From positions 620,001 through 684,000 of the forward strand of contig NZ_BEWB01000002.1 in assembly GCF_003112555.1 (NCBI RefSeq): DNA of 64,000 nucleotides, in the 5' to 3' direction. Numbering within the stretch: position 1 is the stretch's first letter; each line of letters opens with the position of its first letter. The translations under genes and the position numbers were made by a program. Shown piece by piece: positions 45,622-54,104 of this stretch. The notes beneath the pieces were generated by a model that saw nothing but the letters and a program-made list of their open reading frames with translations, ran no database searches and was not told where the DNA came from. The stretch is from Streptomyces coelicoflavus (GTDB taxonomy: Bacteria > Actinomycetota > Actinomycetes > Streptomycetales > Streptomycetaceae).

Positions 45622-46673
45622 AGCGCCCCCGCGGGAAGCCGCTGTTCAAGCCGGTCAAGGAACGCAACCCCGTCGCCGTCGGCGTCGCCGGACTGCTCGT
45701 CCTCACCCTGATCGCCCTCCTCGTCTACAACGTCGACCGGCTGCCCTTCGGCGGCGGCACCACCTACAGCGCCGACTTCTCCGAGGCCGCCGGCCTGGAC
45801 GAGGGCGACGAGGTGCGCATCGCCGGCGTCAAGGTCGGACAGGTCACCGGCGTCGCGCTCGACGGCGCCAAGGTCAAGGTCAGCTTCGAGGTCGAGGACG
45901 CCTGGCTCGGCGACCGCACCACCGCAGCCATCGCCATCAAGACCGTCCTCGGCGACAAGTACCTCGCGCTCGACCCGCTCGGCTCCGGCCGCCAGGACCC
46001 CGCCGCCCGCATCCCGCTCGCCCGCACCACCTCCCCCTACGACGTGACCCAGGCCTTCCAGGACCTCAGCGGCACCGTCGACGCCATCGACACCGGGAAG
46101 CTCGCGGAGAGCTTCGAGACCATCTCCGACACCTTCAAGGACTCACCGCCGCACGTGCGCAAGGCCGCCACCGGACTGTCCGACCTGTCGAAGTCGATCT
46201 CCAAACGCGACGCGAAACTCTCCGAACTCCTCAAGGGCAGCGCGCGGTTCACCAAGACGCTGGAGAACAAGAAGTCCAGCTTCGAGACCCTCATCGAGGA
46301 CGGCGGCCCGCTGCTCGGCGAACTCCGCGACCGCCGCACCGCCATCAGCGCCCTGCTCAAGGGCAGCCGGGACCTCGGCACCGAACTCGGCGGCCTCGTC
46401 AAGGACAACGAGAAGCAGCTCGGCCCCACCCTCAAGGCGCTCGGCCGGGTCACCACCGTCCTGGAGAAGAACAACACCCAACTCGGCGAGACCCTCGCAC
46501 TCGTCGGCCCGTACTACCGCCTGGTCGGCAACACCCTGGGCAACGGCCGCTGGTTCGACAGCTACCTGTGCGGCGTCGTGCCCCGCGCCTACCTGCCCGA
46601 GACCTCCCAGCCCGAGACCGGATGCCTGCCGCCGAAACAGCCGGCGGCCGCCCAGGGGAGCGGTGAGCGATGA
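45618..46673 (+). CDS. mceC: Mce protein C
   Basis: The protein has 351 residues, starting at the ATG that overlaps the mceB stop; a longer frame exists but would overlap mceB deeply. Anchor helix (VAVGVAGLLVLTLIALLVYN), MCE domain (GDEVRIAGVKVGQVTGVALD), helical region and a Cys-containing end (YLCGVV, GCLPP). Confidence 0.88.
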   Translation: MKRPRGKPLFKPVKERNPVAVGVAGLLVLTLIALLVYNVDRLPFGGGTTYSADFSEAAGLDEGDEVRIAGVKVGQVTGVALDGAKVKVSFEVEDAWLGDRTTAAIAIKTVLGDKYLALDPLGSGRQDPAARIPLARTTSPYDVTQAFQDLSGTVDAIDTGKLAESFETISDTFKDSPPHVRKAATGLSDLSKSISKRDAKLSELLKGSARFTKTLENKKSSFETLIEDGGPLLGELRDRRTAISALLKGSRDLGTELGGLVKDNEKQLGPTLKALGRVTTVLEKNNTQLGETLALVGPYYRLVGNTLGNGRWFDSYLCGVVPRAYLPETSQPETGCLPPKQPAAAQGSGER

Positions 46674-47704
46674 CCCGACGCCGAAAGATCCTCACCGCGG
46701 TGCTCGCCCTCGTGGTGCTCGCCGCCGGCGGCCTGGCCGCCACCCGGGCCCTCGAACCCGACGGCACCCGCGTCACCGCCTACTTCGACCGCGCCATCGG
46801 CGTCTACGCCGGATCCGACCTGCGCATCCTCGGAGTACGGGTCGGCGAGGTGGAGTCGGTGGACCCCGAGGGCACCCGGGTCCGCGTCGGCCTCCGCCTG
46901 GACGAGGGGATCAAGGTCCCCGAGGACGCGCGGGCCGTCGTCGTCGCGCCGAGCGTCGTCGCCGACCGCTACGTCCAGCTCACCCCCGCCTACCGCAAGG
47001 GCCCCGCCCTCGCCGACGGCGCCGTCCTGCCCGCCGCCCGCAACCGCGTCCCCGTCGAGATCGACCAGATCTACGACTCCCTCACCGAACTCGGCGACGC
47101 CCTCGGCCCGGACGGCGCCAACGCCGACGGCGCCCTGTCCGACCTGCTGAGGACCGGCGCCGACAACCTCGACGGCAACGGCGAGGCCATCGGCGACGGC
47201 GTCGAGCAGTTCGGCAAGGCCGCCAAGACCCTCGACGGCAGCAGCGGCGACCTGTTCAAGACGCTCGGCAGCCTCCAGACCTTCACCACCATGCTCAAGA
47301 ACAAGGACACCGACGTGCGCACCGCCCAGGAACACCTGGACGAGGTCGTCAGCTTCTTCGCCGACAACAAGGACGACCTCACCGGCGCGCTGGAGGAACT
47401 CGGCAAGGCCCTCGGCCAGGTCAAGACCTTCATCGAGGACAACCGCGGCGAGCTGAAGAAGAACGTCGACCGGCTCGTCCCCATCACCCGCACCCTGGTC
47501 GAGCAACGCGCCTCGCTGGCCGAGGCACTGGACGTGGCACCCCTGGCCGCCGGCAACGTCGTGAACGCCTACAACCCCGACACCCGCACCCTCGACGGCC
47601 GCGCCAACCTCAACGAGATCAGCAGCGGCGGACCGCTGCTGCCGCTGCCCGTGGCCGGCGCGACCGGCGGGGCGACCGACGCGGAGAAGGGGGACGGCCG
47701 ATGA
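46670..47704 (+). CDS. mceD: Mce protein D
   Basis: The protein has 344 residues. Anchor helix (about 6-24), MCE domain (GSDLRILGVRVGEVESVDPE), helical tube region and a Gly/Ala-rich end. ATGA overlaps on both sides. It lacks the long Pro-rich tail of some mycobacterial MceD proteins. Confidence 0.86.
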   Translation: MTRRRKILTAVLALVVLAAGGLAATRALEPDGTRVTAYFDRAIGVYAGSDLRILGVRVGEVESVDPEGTRVRVGLRLDEGIKVPEDARAVVVAPSVVADRYVQLTPAYRKGPALADGAVLPAARNRVPVEIDQIYDSLTELGDALGPDGANADGALSDLLRTGADNLDGNGEAIGDGVEQFGKAAKTLDGSSGDLFKTLGSLQTFTTMLKNKDTDVRTAQEHLDEVVSFFADNKDDLTGALEELGKALGQVKTFIEDNRGELKKNVDRLVPITRTLVEQRASLAEALDVAPLAAGNVVNAYNPDTRTLDGRANLNEISSGGPLLPLPVAGATGGATDAEKGDGR

Positions 47705-48831
47705 AGCGCGCGACGCTCCCCGGAGGCCGGGTGGCCGGGCTCACCGCCGGCGGACTGGTCGCCCTCGGTCTCGCCCTCGCCCTGACCCTCGGCGGGGTCC
47801 CGGCCGGCGTGCCGGGCTTCGACGGCATCGAGGACCTGCCGCTGCCCGGCGGCGCCGACCTCGGCGACCACCCCTACACCGTCACCGCGGAACTCCAGGA
47901 CGTACTGAGCCTGGTCCCGCACGCGGCCGTACGGGTCAACGACGTCGCCGTCGGCCGGATCACCGGCATCGAACTCGGCGAGGACGACTGGTCGGCCCGC
48001 GTCACCATGGAGATCAACGGCGAGGTGCGGCTGCCCGCCGACGCCACCGCACGGCTCGAACAGTCCAGCCTGCTCGGCGAGAAGTACGTCCAGCTCGCCG
48101 CGCCCGCCAAGGACTCCGGGGCCGGCCGGCTGACCGACGGCAGTGTCATCCCGCTGGCCCGCACCAGCCGCAACACCGAGGTCGAGGAGGTGTTCGGCGC
48201 GCTGTCCCTGCTCCTCAACGGCGGCGGCGTCAACCAGCTCAAGACCATCACCCGGGAACTGAACGCGGCGCTCGGCGGCCGCGAACCCGAGGTCCGCTCC
48301 ATGCTGAAACGGGTCAACACCCTGGTGGGCGACCTCGACGACCACCGGGGCGACATCACCGACGCCCTCGACGCGGTCAACCGGCTCTCCTCCACCCTCG
48401 CCCACCGCAAGGAGGACGTCGGCACCGTCCTCACCGACCTCTCGCCGGGACTGAAGACGCTGGAGAAGCAGCGCGGCTCCCTGCTGACCATGCTCCGTTC
48501 CCTCGACACGCTCTCCGGCGTCGCCGTCTCCACCATCAACGCGAGCAAGGACGACATGATCGCCGACCTCAAGGCCGTCGCGCCGACGCTGAAGGCGCTC
48601 GCCGACGCGGGCACGGACCTGCCCGACTCGCTCCAGGTGCTGCTGACGTACCCGTTCACCGACGAGGTGCTGCGCGGGGTGAAGGGCGACTACCTCAACA
48701 CGTACCTGAGCATGGTCGCCGTACCCGGCAGCCAGGTGATCCCGCCGCTCGTCCCCGAGGACATGCCGTCGCCCGCCTCCTCGCCCCTGTCGCTGCCCTC
48801 CGTGGCCGCACCCGGAGGTGAGCACGGGTGA
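47701..48831 (+). CDS. mceE: Mce protein E, no lipobox
   Basis: The protein has 376 residues. The N-terminal hydrophobic segment (VALGLALALTLGG) is followed by an MCE domain (VRVNDVAVGRITGIELG) and helices. In mycobacteria MceE is usually a lipoprotein (LprK type); here no Cys follows the hydrophobic segment, so it is probably held by an uncleaved helix. GTGA overlap with mceF. Confidence 0.86.
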   Translation: MKRATLPGGRVAGLTAGGLVALGLALALTLGGVPAGVPGFDGIEDLPLPGGADLGDHPYTVTAELQDVLSLVPHAAVRVNDVAVGRITGIELGEDDWSARVTMEINGEVRLPADATARLEQSSLLGEKYVQLAAPAKDSGAGRLTDGSVIPLARTSRNTEVEEVFGALSLLLNGGGVNQLKTITRELNAALGGREPEVRSMLKRVNTLVGDLDDHRGDITDALDAVNRLSSTLAHRKEDVGTVLTDLSPGLKTLEKQRGSLLTMLRSLDTLSGVAVSTINASKDDMIADLKAVAPTLKALADAGTDLPDSLQVLLTYPFTDEVLRGVKGDYLNTYLSMVAVPGSQVIPPLVPEDMPSPASSPLSLPSVAAPGGEHG

Positions 48832-50123
48832 TCACCCTCGCCGTACGGCTGAAGAACCTCGCCTTCCTGCTCATCGCCGTCCTCGCCCTGGCCTACCTCG
48901 GTATCCGCTACGCCGACCTCGGCCGGTACGTCGGCGTCGCCGACTACTACACCGTGGACGTACAACTCCCGCGCACGGGCGGACTGTTCACCCACTCCGA
49001 CGTCACCTACCGGGGCGTCTCGGTGGGCCGCGTCGGGCCGATCGACCTCACCGCCGAAGGCGTCGTCGCCGAGCTGCGCATCAAGAAGTCCGCGCCCCGC
49101 ATCCCCGCCGACACCAAGGCCGTGGTCGCCGGGCTCTCCGCCGTCGGCGAGCAGTACATCGACCTGCGGCCCGAGAGCGACGGCTCTCCCTACCTCGCCG
49201 ACGGCACCCGCATCCAACAGGCCGACACCCAGGTGCCCGCACCCGTCACCGACGTCCTCGCCAGCGTCGACGACCTCGTGGGCTCGGTCCCGCTGGAGGA
49301 CCTGCGCACGGTCGTCGACGAGTTCGGCAAGGCCTTCGAAGGCCACGGCGACGACCTCCAGGTGCTCCTCGACAGCGGCAGCGACTTCGTCGAGGCCGCC
49401 GACCGCGCCCTGCCCTCCACCACCCTGCTCATCAACGACGGCGAGACCGTCCTGCGCACCCAGGCCCAGGAGGCGCAGGCCATCCGCGACTTCGCCGCCG
49501 GCGCGAAGGACCTGGCCGCCGCCCTCAAGGGCTCCGACGCCGACCTGCGCCGCCTCCTCGCCGTCACCCCCGAGGCCGCCACCCAGGTCAGCGGTCTGCT
49601 GCGGGACCTCGACCCGAGCCTCGGCGTGGTCCTCGCCAACCTCCTCACCACCTCCGAGGTCGCCGTCACCCGGCAGCGCGGCATCGAGGAACTCCTCGTG
49701 AAGTACCCGGCGGCCGTCTCCGCCGGCGCCACCGCCGTCGACGGAGGGAAGCTGAACCTCGGCATGGCCGTCACCTTCTTCAGCCCGCTGCCCTGCACCG
49801 ACGGATACGGCGCCACCCGCTACCGCAACGGCCTCGACCTCGGCACCGCTCCCGCCCTCAACACCGGCGCCGCCTGCACCGCCCCGGCGTCGAGCGGCAA
49901 GAACGTGCGCGGCTCGGCCAACGCCCCGAAGGGCGGCGCGGTGCCCGACCCCGCCGAGCCCGGCTCCCTGCCCTCGGGCAGCGCCGGTACGCCCGCCGAG
50001 TCCGCCGAGGGCGACGCCTCCCCGGCACTCCCGGGCGCGCTCGCCCTGCCCGGACAGAGCGGCGAGGCCCCGGCCGGCCTCACCGGTCTCCTCGCCCCGG
50101 CCGGCACCGGGAGCACCCGATGA
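48828..50123 (+). CDS. mceF: Mce protein F
   Basis: The protein has 431 residues with a GTG start. Anchor helix (NLAFLLIAVLALAYLGIRYA), MCE domain (HSDVTYRGVSVGRVGPIDL), helices, then a Cys-containing region (PLPCTDG, AACTAP) and about 90 residues of Ala/Gly/Pro-rich tail. It is the last of the six MCE subunits, overlapping the first associated gene (ATGA). Confidence 0.88.
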   Translation: MITLAVRLKNLAFLLIAVLALAYLGIRYADLGRYVGVADYYTVDVQLPRTGGLFTHSDVTYRGVSVGRVGPIDLTAEGVVAELRIKKSAPRIPADTKAVVAGLSAVGEQYIDLRPESDGSPYLADGTRIQQADTQVPAPVTDVLASVDDLVGSVPLEDLRTVVDEFGKAFEGHGDDLQVLLDSGSDFVEAADRALPSTTLLINDGETVLRTQAQEAQAIRDFAAGAKDLAAALKGSDADLRRLLAVTPEAATQVSGLLRDLDPSLGVVLANLLTTSEVAVTRQRGIEELLVKYPAAVSAGATAVDGGKLNLGMAVTFFSPLPCTDGYGATRYRNGLDLGTAPALNTGAACTAPASSGKNVRGSANAPKGGAVPDPAEPGSLPSGSAGTPAESAEGDASPALPGALALPGQSGEAPAGLTGLLAPAGTGSTR

Positions 50124-50647
50124 GGCGGGCGCGGATCCTCACCGGGACGGGGCTCGCGCTGGCCCTCGCCTTCTGCGGCACCGGGGCGTGGACGTACACG
50201 CAGGCCCGCACCGACGACGCGCTCGTCCGCGGCCGGGAACGGGACGAGGCGCTCGCCGACGGACGCGAGGGCATCGCCGTACTCACCACGCTCGACGCCA
50301 CCACCCGGCAGAGCGCCGAGCGGAGCATCCGGAACTGGCGCGACGTCTCCACCGGACCGCTGCGCGAGGAACTCGGCGACACCGAGGCCGAGGCGGGGAG
50401 TTCGGCGCGCGGCACGGTCACCGAGGCCGCCCTCACCGCGCTCGACACGCGGTCCGGCACGGCCAAGCTCATCGCCACCGTCCGCGTCGAGGTCACCCCG
50501 GCCGGGACCGCCGGGACCGCCGGGACGAAGAAGCCGGCCACCGACCGCAAGCGCCTGGAGGCGGTGCTGGCCCGCACGGGCGAGGGGGAGTGGAAGGTGA
50601 GGGCGCTGAGCGCGGTGCCCGTCGCGGAGGAGAAGGGCGGGGAGTGA
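50120..50647 (+). CDS. Mce-associated membrane protein 1
   Basis: The protein has 175 residues: one N-terminal helix (about 8-26), then a SnoaL/NTF2-like Mam-type domain (GIAVLTTLDATTRQSAERSIRNW). Mam proteins stabilise Mce complexes in mycobacteria. A short TAGTAGT-type repeat lies near residues 130-136. The stop shares one base with the next start (TGATGA). Confidence 0.75.
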   Translation: MRRARILTGTGLALALAFCGTGAWTYTQARTDDALVRGRERDEALADGREGIAVLTTLDATTRQSAERSIRNWRDVSTGPLREELGDTEAEAGSSARGTVTEAALTALDTRSGTAKLIATVRVEVTPAGTAGTAGTKKPATDRKRLEAVLARTGEGEWKVRALSAVPVAEEKGGE

Positions 50648-51354
50648 TGACACCGACATGGCTGCTGCGCAGGAACGCCGCACCGGAGCCCGGCACGGCG
50701 GACGAGACCGCCGAGCCCCAGGCCGAGGTCGAGGCCGCCGAGCCCGAAGCCGAGGTCGCCGAGTCCGAAGCCGAGGCCGCCGAGCCCGAGATCGAGCCCG
50801 AGTCCGGCCCCGAAGCCGCCGCCGCCCGCCCGCCGAACGGACGCCTGCGGAAGGCCGCCCTGGCGGGCGCCGCCGCCGTCCTCGTCCTCGGCGGCTGCGG
50901 ATTCCTCTACGGCGCCCACCAGTTGAGGTCGCAGGCGCCCGCCCGGAACCAGGCGCTCACCGACGCCGGGGCCACCACCCGCGTCGCGGGCGACGTCGGC
51001 AACGCCCTCGCCCGGGTCTTCTCCTACACCCCGGACGGCACCGGGGCCGCCGAGCGCTCCGCGCGCACCGTCCTCGACGGCCGCGCAGCCCGCCAGTACG
51101 AGACCCTCTTCGCCCGCGTCCGCGACGACCTCACCGACCAGCGCGTCACCCTGAGCACCCGGGCCGTCCGCACCGGAGTGATCGAACTCGACGGCGACAG
51201 GGCACGCCTGCTGGTCTTCCTCGACCAGACCTCCCACAGGGGCAAGGGGACGGGCGAGGACGAGGCCGGGGCCACCACCGCGGCGGCCCAGCTCACGGTG
51301 ACGGCACGGCTCGAGGACGACCGGTGGCGGATCGTCGACATCAAGGCCCGCTGA
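50647..51354 (+). CDS. Mce-associated membrane protein 2
   Basis: The protein has 235 residues. About 60 N-terminal residues are Glu/Ala/Pro-rich with repeated EAAEPE/EAEVAE words, then one helix (AALAGAAAVLVLGGCGFLYG) and the Mam-type domain (GNALARVFSYTPDG, GDRARLLVFLDQTS). The acidic arm should be cytoplasmic and could contact the ATPase or cytoskeleton. Confidence 0.75.
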   Translation: MTPTWLLRRNAAPEPGTADETAEPQAEVEAAEPEAEVAESEAEAAEPEIEPESGPEAAAARPPNGRLRKAALAGAAAVLVLGGCGFLYGAHQLRSQAPARNQALTDAGATTRVAGDVGNALARVFSYTPDGTGAAERSARTVLDGRAARQYETLFARVRDDLTDQRVTLSTRAVRTGVIELDGDRARLLVFLDQTSHRGKGTGEDEAGATTAAAQLTVTARLEDDRWRIVDIKAR

Positions 51355-51382
51355 GCATGCGCGGGAGACTGGAGAGCACCCC

Positions 51383-51931
51383 ATGAAGAGCGCGGTCCGC
51401 CTCCCCGACGTCGGCCGCTTCCGGCCGCTCACGGCCCTGGCACTGGCCCTCACCCTCGTCGCGGGCGGCTTCGCCGCCTGGGCCGGCCAGGACTGGTACC
51501 GGGCGGCCCACGACGACCGGGCCGCGTACGCCGCCGAGCGGGACGCGGCGCTCTCCGCCGGGGAGCAGGCCGTGCAGAACCTCAACACGCTCGACCACCG
51601 CGAGCTGAAGCGCGGCCTCGACCTGTGGGCGTCGTCGACGACCGGCGAACTGCACGAACAACTGGCGGCGGGCCGCGACGAGTTCGCCACGCAGGTGAAG
51701 GAGGCCAGGACGGTGAGCACGGCGCGGGTGCTGTCCGGCGCCGTCACCGAACTCGACGACCGCGCCGGACGGGCCCGGGTGCTGGTCGCCCTGCGCGTCA
51801 CCGTCGAGGCGGCCGACGGGGCGAAGACCGACAAGGACAGCCGCATGCTCGGCGAACTCACCCGGACCGACGGCCGGTGGAAGCTGAGCGCCCTCGGACA
51901 GGCACCCGTCGGCGGCACATCGACCGGCTGA
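51383..51931 (+). CDS. Mce-associated membrane protein 3
   Basis: The protein has 182 residues: one N-terminal helix (LTALALALTLVAGGFAAWAG) and a Mam-type domain closely like that of protein 1 (AGEQAVQNLNTLDHRELKRG). Arrangement of 1 with 2 and 3 with 4 suggests an ancestral pair was duplicated. Confidence 0.75.
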   Translation: MKSAVRLPDVGRFRPLTALALALTLVAGGFAAWAGQDWYRAAHDDRAAYAAERDAALSAGEQAVQNLNTLDHRELKRGLDLWASSTTGELHEQLAAGRDEFATQVKEARTVSTARVLSGAVTELDDRAGRARVLVALRVTVEAADGAKTDKDSRMLGELTRTDGRWKLSALGQAPVGGTSTG

Positions 51932-51979
51932 CCCGGTTCCGTACCGCGAAGCCGGCCGCAGCGAGGAGGACACCGCACC

Positions 51980-52747
51980 ATGTCGACGACCCGTCACCAC
52001 ATCAACCGCCAGCGGCGCCGCCAGGCCCGCGAGACCCGGCCCGCCGCCCCCGCCGCCCCCGCCGCGGGCCTGGAGCGCACGCGCGGCGCCACGGCCGTCC
52101 TGGAGCCCACGAAGACCGCCGACATCGCCGCCACCGCCGACGCGCCCACGGTCGGCGACGAGCGGAAGCCCACCCGGGTCCGCCCGCGCCGCCGCCCCCC
52201 GGTCCTCGTGCTGCTCTGCGCGCTGACGGTGCTCCTCGGCGGCTTCGCGGGCTGGGCGCACGCGGAGGCCGAAGGGCTCAGGTCCGAGCCCGCGCGGAGC
52301 AACACCGCACTGACCGACCTCGCCCGCACCAGCGAGATCAAGGGACAGGTGACCAAGGCCGTCGACCGCCTCTTCTCCTACGACCACGCCGACCCCGGAG
52401 CCCTGGACAAGGCGGCGAAGGAGCTCCTGACCGGCAAGGCCGTCGGTCAGCACCGCGAGCTGCTCGCCGACGTCCGCGAGCGGGCCGACGCGCAGAAGGC
52501 GGTGCTCACCACGACCGTCACCGAGAGCGCGGTCGAACGCATCGACGGCGACCGGGCCCGGGTCCTCGTCTACGCCGACCAGAGCAGCGTCGCCACGCGT
52601 GGCGACAAGAGCGGCACCAAAGAGGCGGCAGGGGACGGGAACGCCGCGCAGGACGAGGGCGTGTACGCGGCGGCCATGCTCGCCGTCGACGTCGTACGCC
52701 GCGACGGACGCTGGCTGGTCTCCGCCCTCGACACCTTCGGCCGCTGA
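51980..52747 (+). CDS. Mce-associated membrane protein 4
   Basis: The protein has 255 residues: a basic and Ala/Pro-rich N-arm (about 70 residues), one helix (VLVLLCALTVLLGGFAGWAH), then a Mam-type domain like that of protein 2 (VDRLFSYDHADPG, GDRARVLVYADQSS). It completes the second pair. A GAGGA site precedes the ATG. Confidence 0.75.
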   Translation: MSTTRHHINRQRRRQARETRPAAPAAPAAGLERTRGATAVLEPTKTADIAATADAPTVGDERKPTRVRPRRRPPVLVLLCALTVLLGGFAGWAHAEAEGLRSEPARSNTALTDLARTSEIKGQVTKAVDRLFSYDHADPGALDKAAKELLTGKAVGQHRELLADVRERADAQKAVLTTTVTESAVERIDGDRARVLVYADQSSVATRGDKSGTKEAAGDGNAAQDEGVYAAAMLAVDVVRRDGRWLVSALDTFGR

Positions 52748-52787
52748 CACCCCCCAATCCCCGACGGACCCGACAGGAGTGACGACC

Positions 52788-54089
52788 ATGCCCGTACGCC
52801 GTGCCCGACGCCTGTATCGCGGGCGGACCCGCAAGGGACTGCGCACGACCGCCCTCGCGGTGGCGGCCATGGCGGCCCTCACCGCCTCCCAGGCCCCCGG
52901 CCTCACCGGGAACGCGAAGGACACCCACGCGGGACCGGCGGCCGACGACCCGGTCCTGCCGACGGCGGACACCCCCTTCGCGGAGCTCGCGCCCCCCGGC
53001 GACGGCTCGTACCACACCGAACTCCCGCCTTTGACGACGCGCGCCGGCGGCCCGGCGTCCCCCGCGCCCGCGCGGGCCGAGGTCCGCGCCCAGTCGGGCA
53101 TTCCGGCCACCGTGCTGCGTGCCTATCGCGCCGCCGAGACGGCCGTCGGCCGGACGGACCCCGGCTGCCGGCTGCCCTGGGAACTGCTCGCGGCGATCGG
53201 CAAGGTCGAGTCCGGCCAGGCACGCGGCGGCGCGGTCGACCGGAACGGCACGACCCTGGGCCGTATCACCGGACCGCCCCTCGACGGGCGGGGCTTCGCC
53301 CTGATCCTGGACACCGACGGCGGCGCCCACGACGGCGACACGGTCTACGACCGGGCGGTGGGCCCGATGCAGTTCCTGCCCTCGACCTGGGCCCGCTGGG
53401 GCACGGACGGCAACGGCGACGGCCGCGCCGACCCGAACAACGTCTTCGACGCGGCGCTGGCGGCCGGGCACTACCTCTGCGCCGGCGACCGCGACCTGGG
53501 CCGGGGGGCCGACCTGGACCGGGCGGTCCTCAGCTACAACAACTCGCGCGCCTACCTCGAAACGGTGCGGTACTGGCTGGAGTTCTACCGCCGGGGAGTC
53601 CACACCGTCCCGGACGGCGAGGGCGTCGTACCGAAGAGCCCCGGCGCGGGCGGCGACACCCCGGCGACCGAGCCCGTCGACGGCGAGGGCGGCGGCGACG
53701 GCAGCGGCGGTGGCCACGGGGGCGGAGGCGCCGGCCACGGCGTGGACGACGGCGTCGTCATTGGCCCGGACCCGGCCACCACGCCGGACGGCAGCCCCGG
53801 GCCGTCCCCCTCCCCCTCCCGGCCCGTGCCGTCCACGGGCCCGGACCCGTCCTCCCCGCCGCTGCCCCCGACGAGCCAGGGCCCCACCACGCCACCGACC
53901 GGGACCCCCACCGAAAGCCCCACGGACCCCGTGGACCCCACACCGGACCCGACCGGCCCGAGCCCTTCGCCGACTGCCACGGACGACTGCTCCGGGGAGC
54001 CGGGAACCGCGACTCCCGGCCCCACGGCCTCCCCGACGGACGCACCCTGCCCGAGCCCGACAGCCACCTCCGCCGAGCGGGACGAGTAG
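52788..54089 (+). CDS. Secreted lytic transglycosylase (MltB-like), end of mce operon
   Basis: The protein has 433 residues. Signal region about 15-45, then a lytic transglycosylase domain (about 110-275) with catalytic Glu141 in AAIGKVESGQ and the downstream motifs AVGPMQFLPSTWARWGTDGNGDG and AVLSYNNSRAYLETV. It cleaves peptidoglycan between MurNAc and GlcNAc. The last 150 residues are Gly- then Pro/Thr/Ser-rich, a flexible wall-spanning tail ending in a Cys-containing segment. It starts 40 bases after the last Mce-associated gene on the same strand, suggesting the operon supplies its own wall-opening enzyme. Confidence 0.85.
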   Translation: MPVRRARRLYRGRTRKGLRTTALAVAAMAALTASQAPGLTGNAKDTHAGPAADDPVLPTADTPFAELAPPGDGSYHTELPPLTTRAGGPASPAPARAEVRAQSGIPATVLRAYRAAETAVGRTDPGCRLPWELLAAIGKVESGQARGGAVDRNGTTLGRITGPPLDGRGFALILDTDGGAHDGDTVYDRAVGPMQFLPSTWARWGTDGNGDGRADPNNVFDAALAAGHYLCAGDRDLGRGADLDRAVLSYNNSRAYLETVRYWLEFYRRGVHTVPDGEGVVPKSPGAGGDTPATEPVDGEGGGDGSGGGHGGGGAGHGVDDGVVIGPDPATTPDGSPGPSPSPSRPVPSTGPDPSSPPLPPTSQGPTTPPTGTPTESPTDPVDPTPDPTGPSPSPTATDDCSGEPGTATPGPTASPTDAPCPSPTATSAERDE

Positions 54090-54104
54090 GAGCCGCCGCG
54101 GGGG

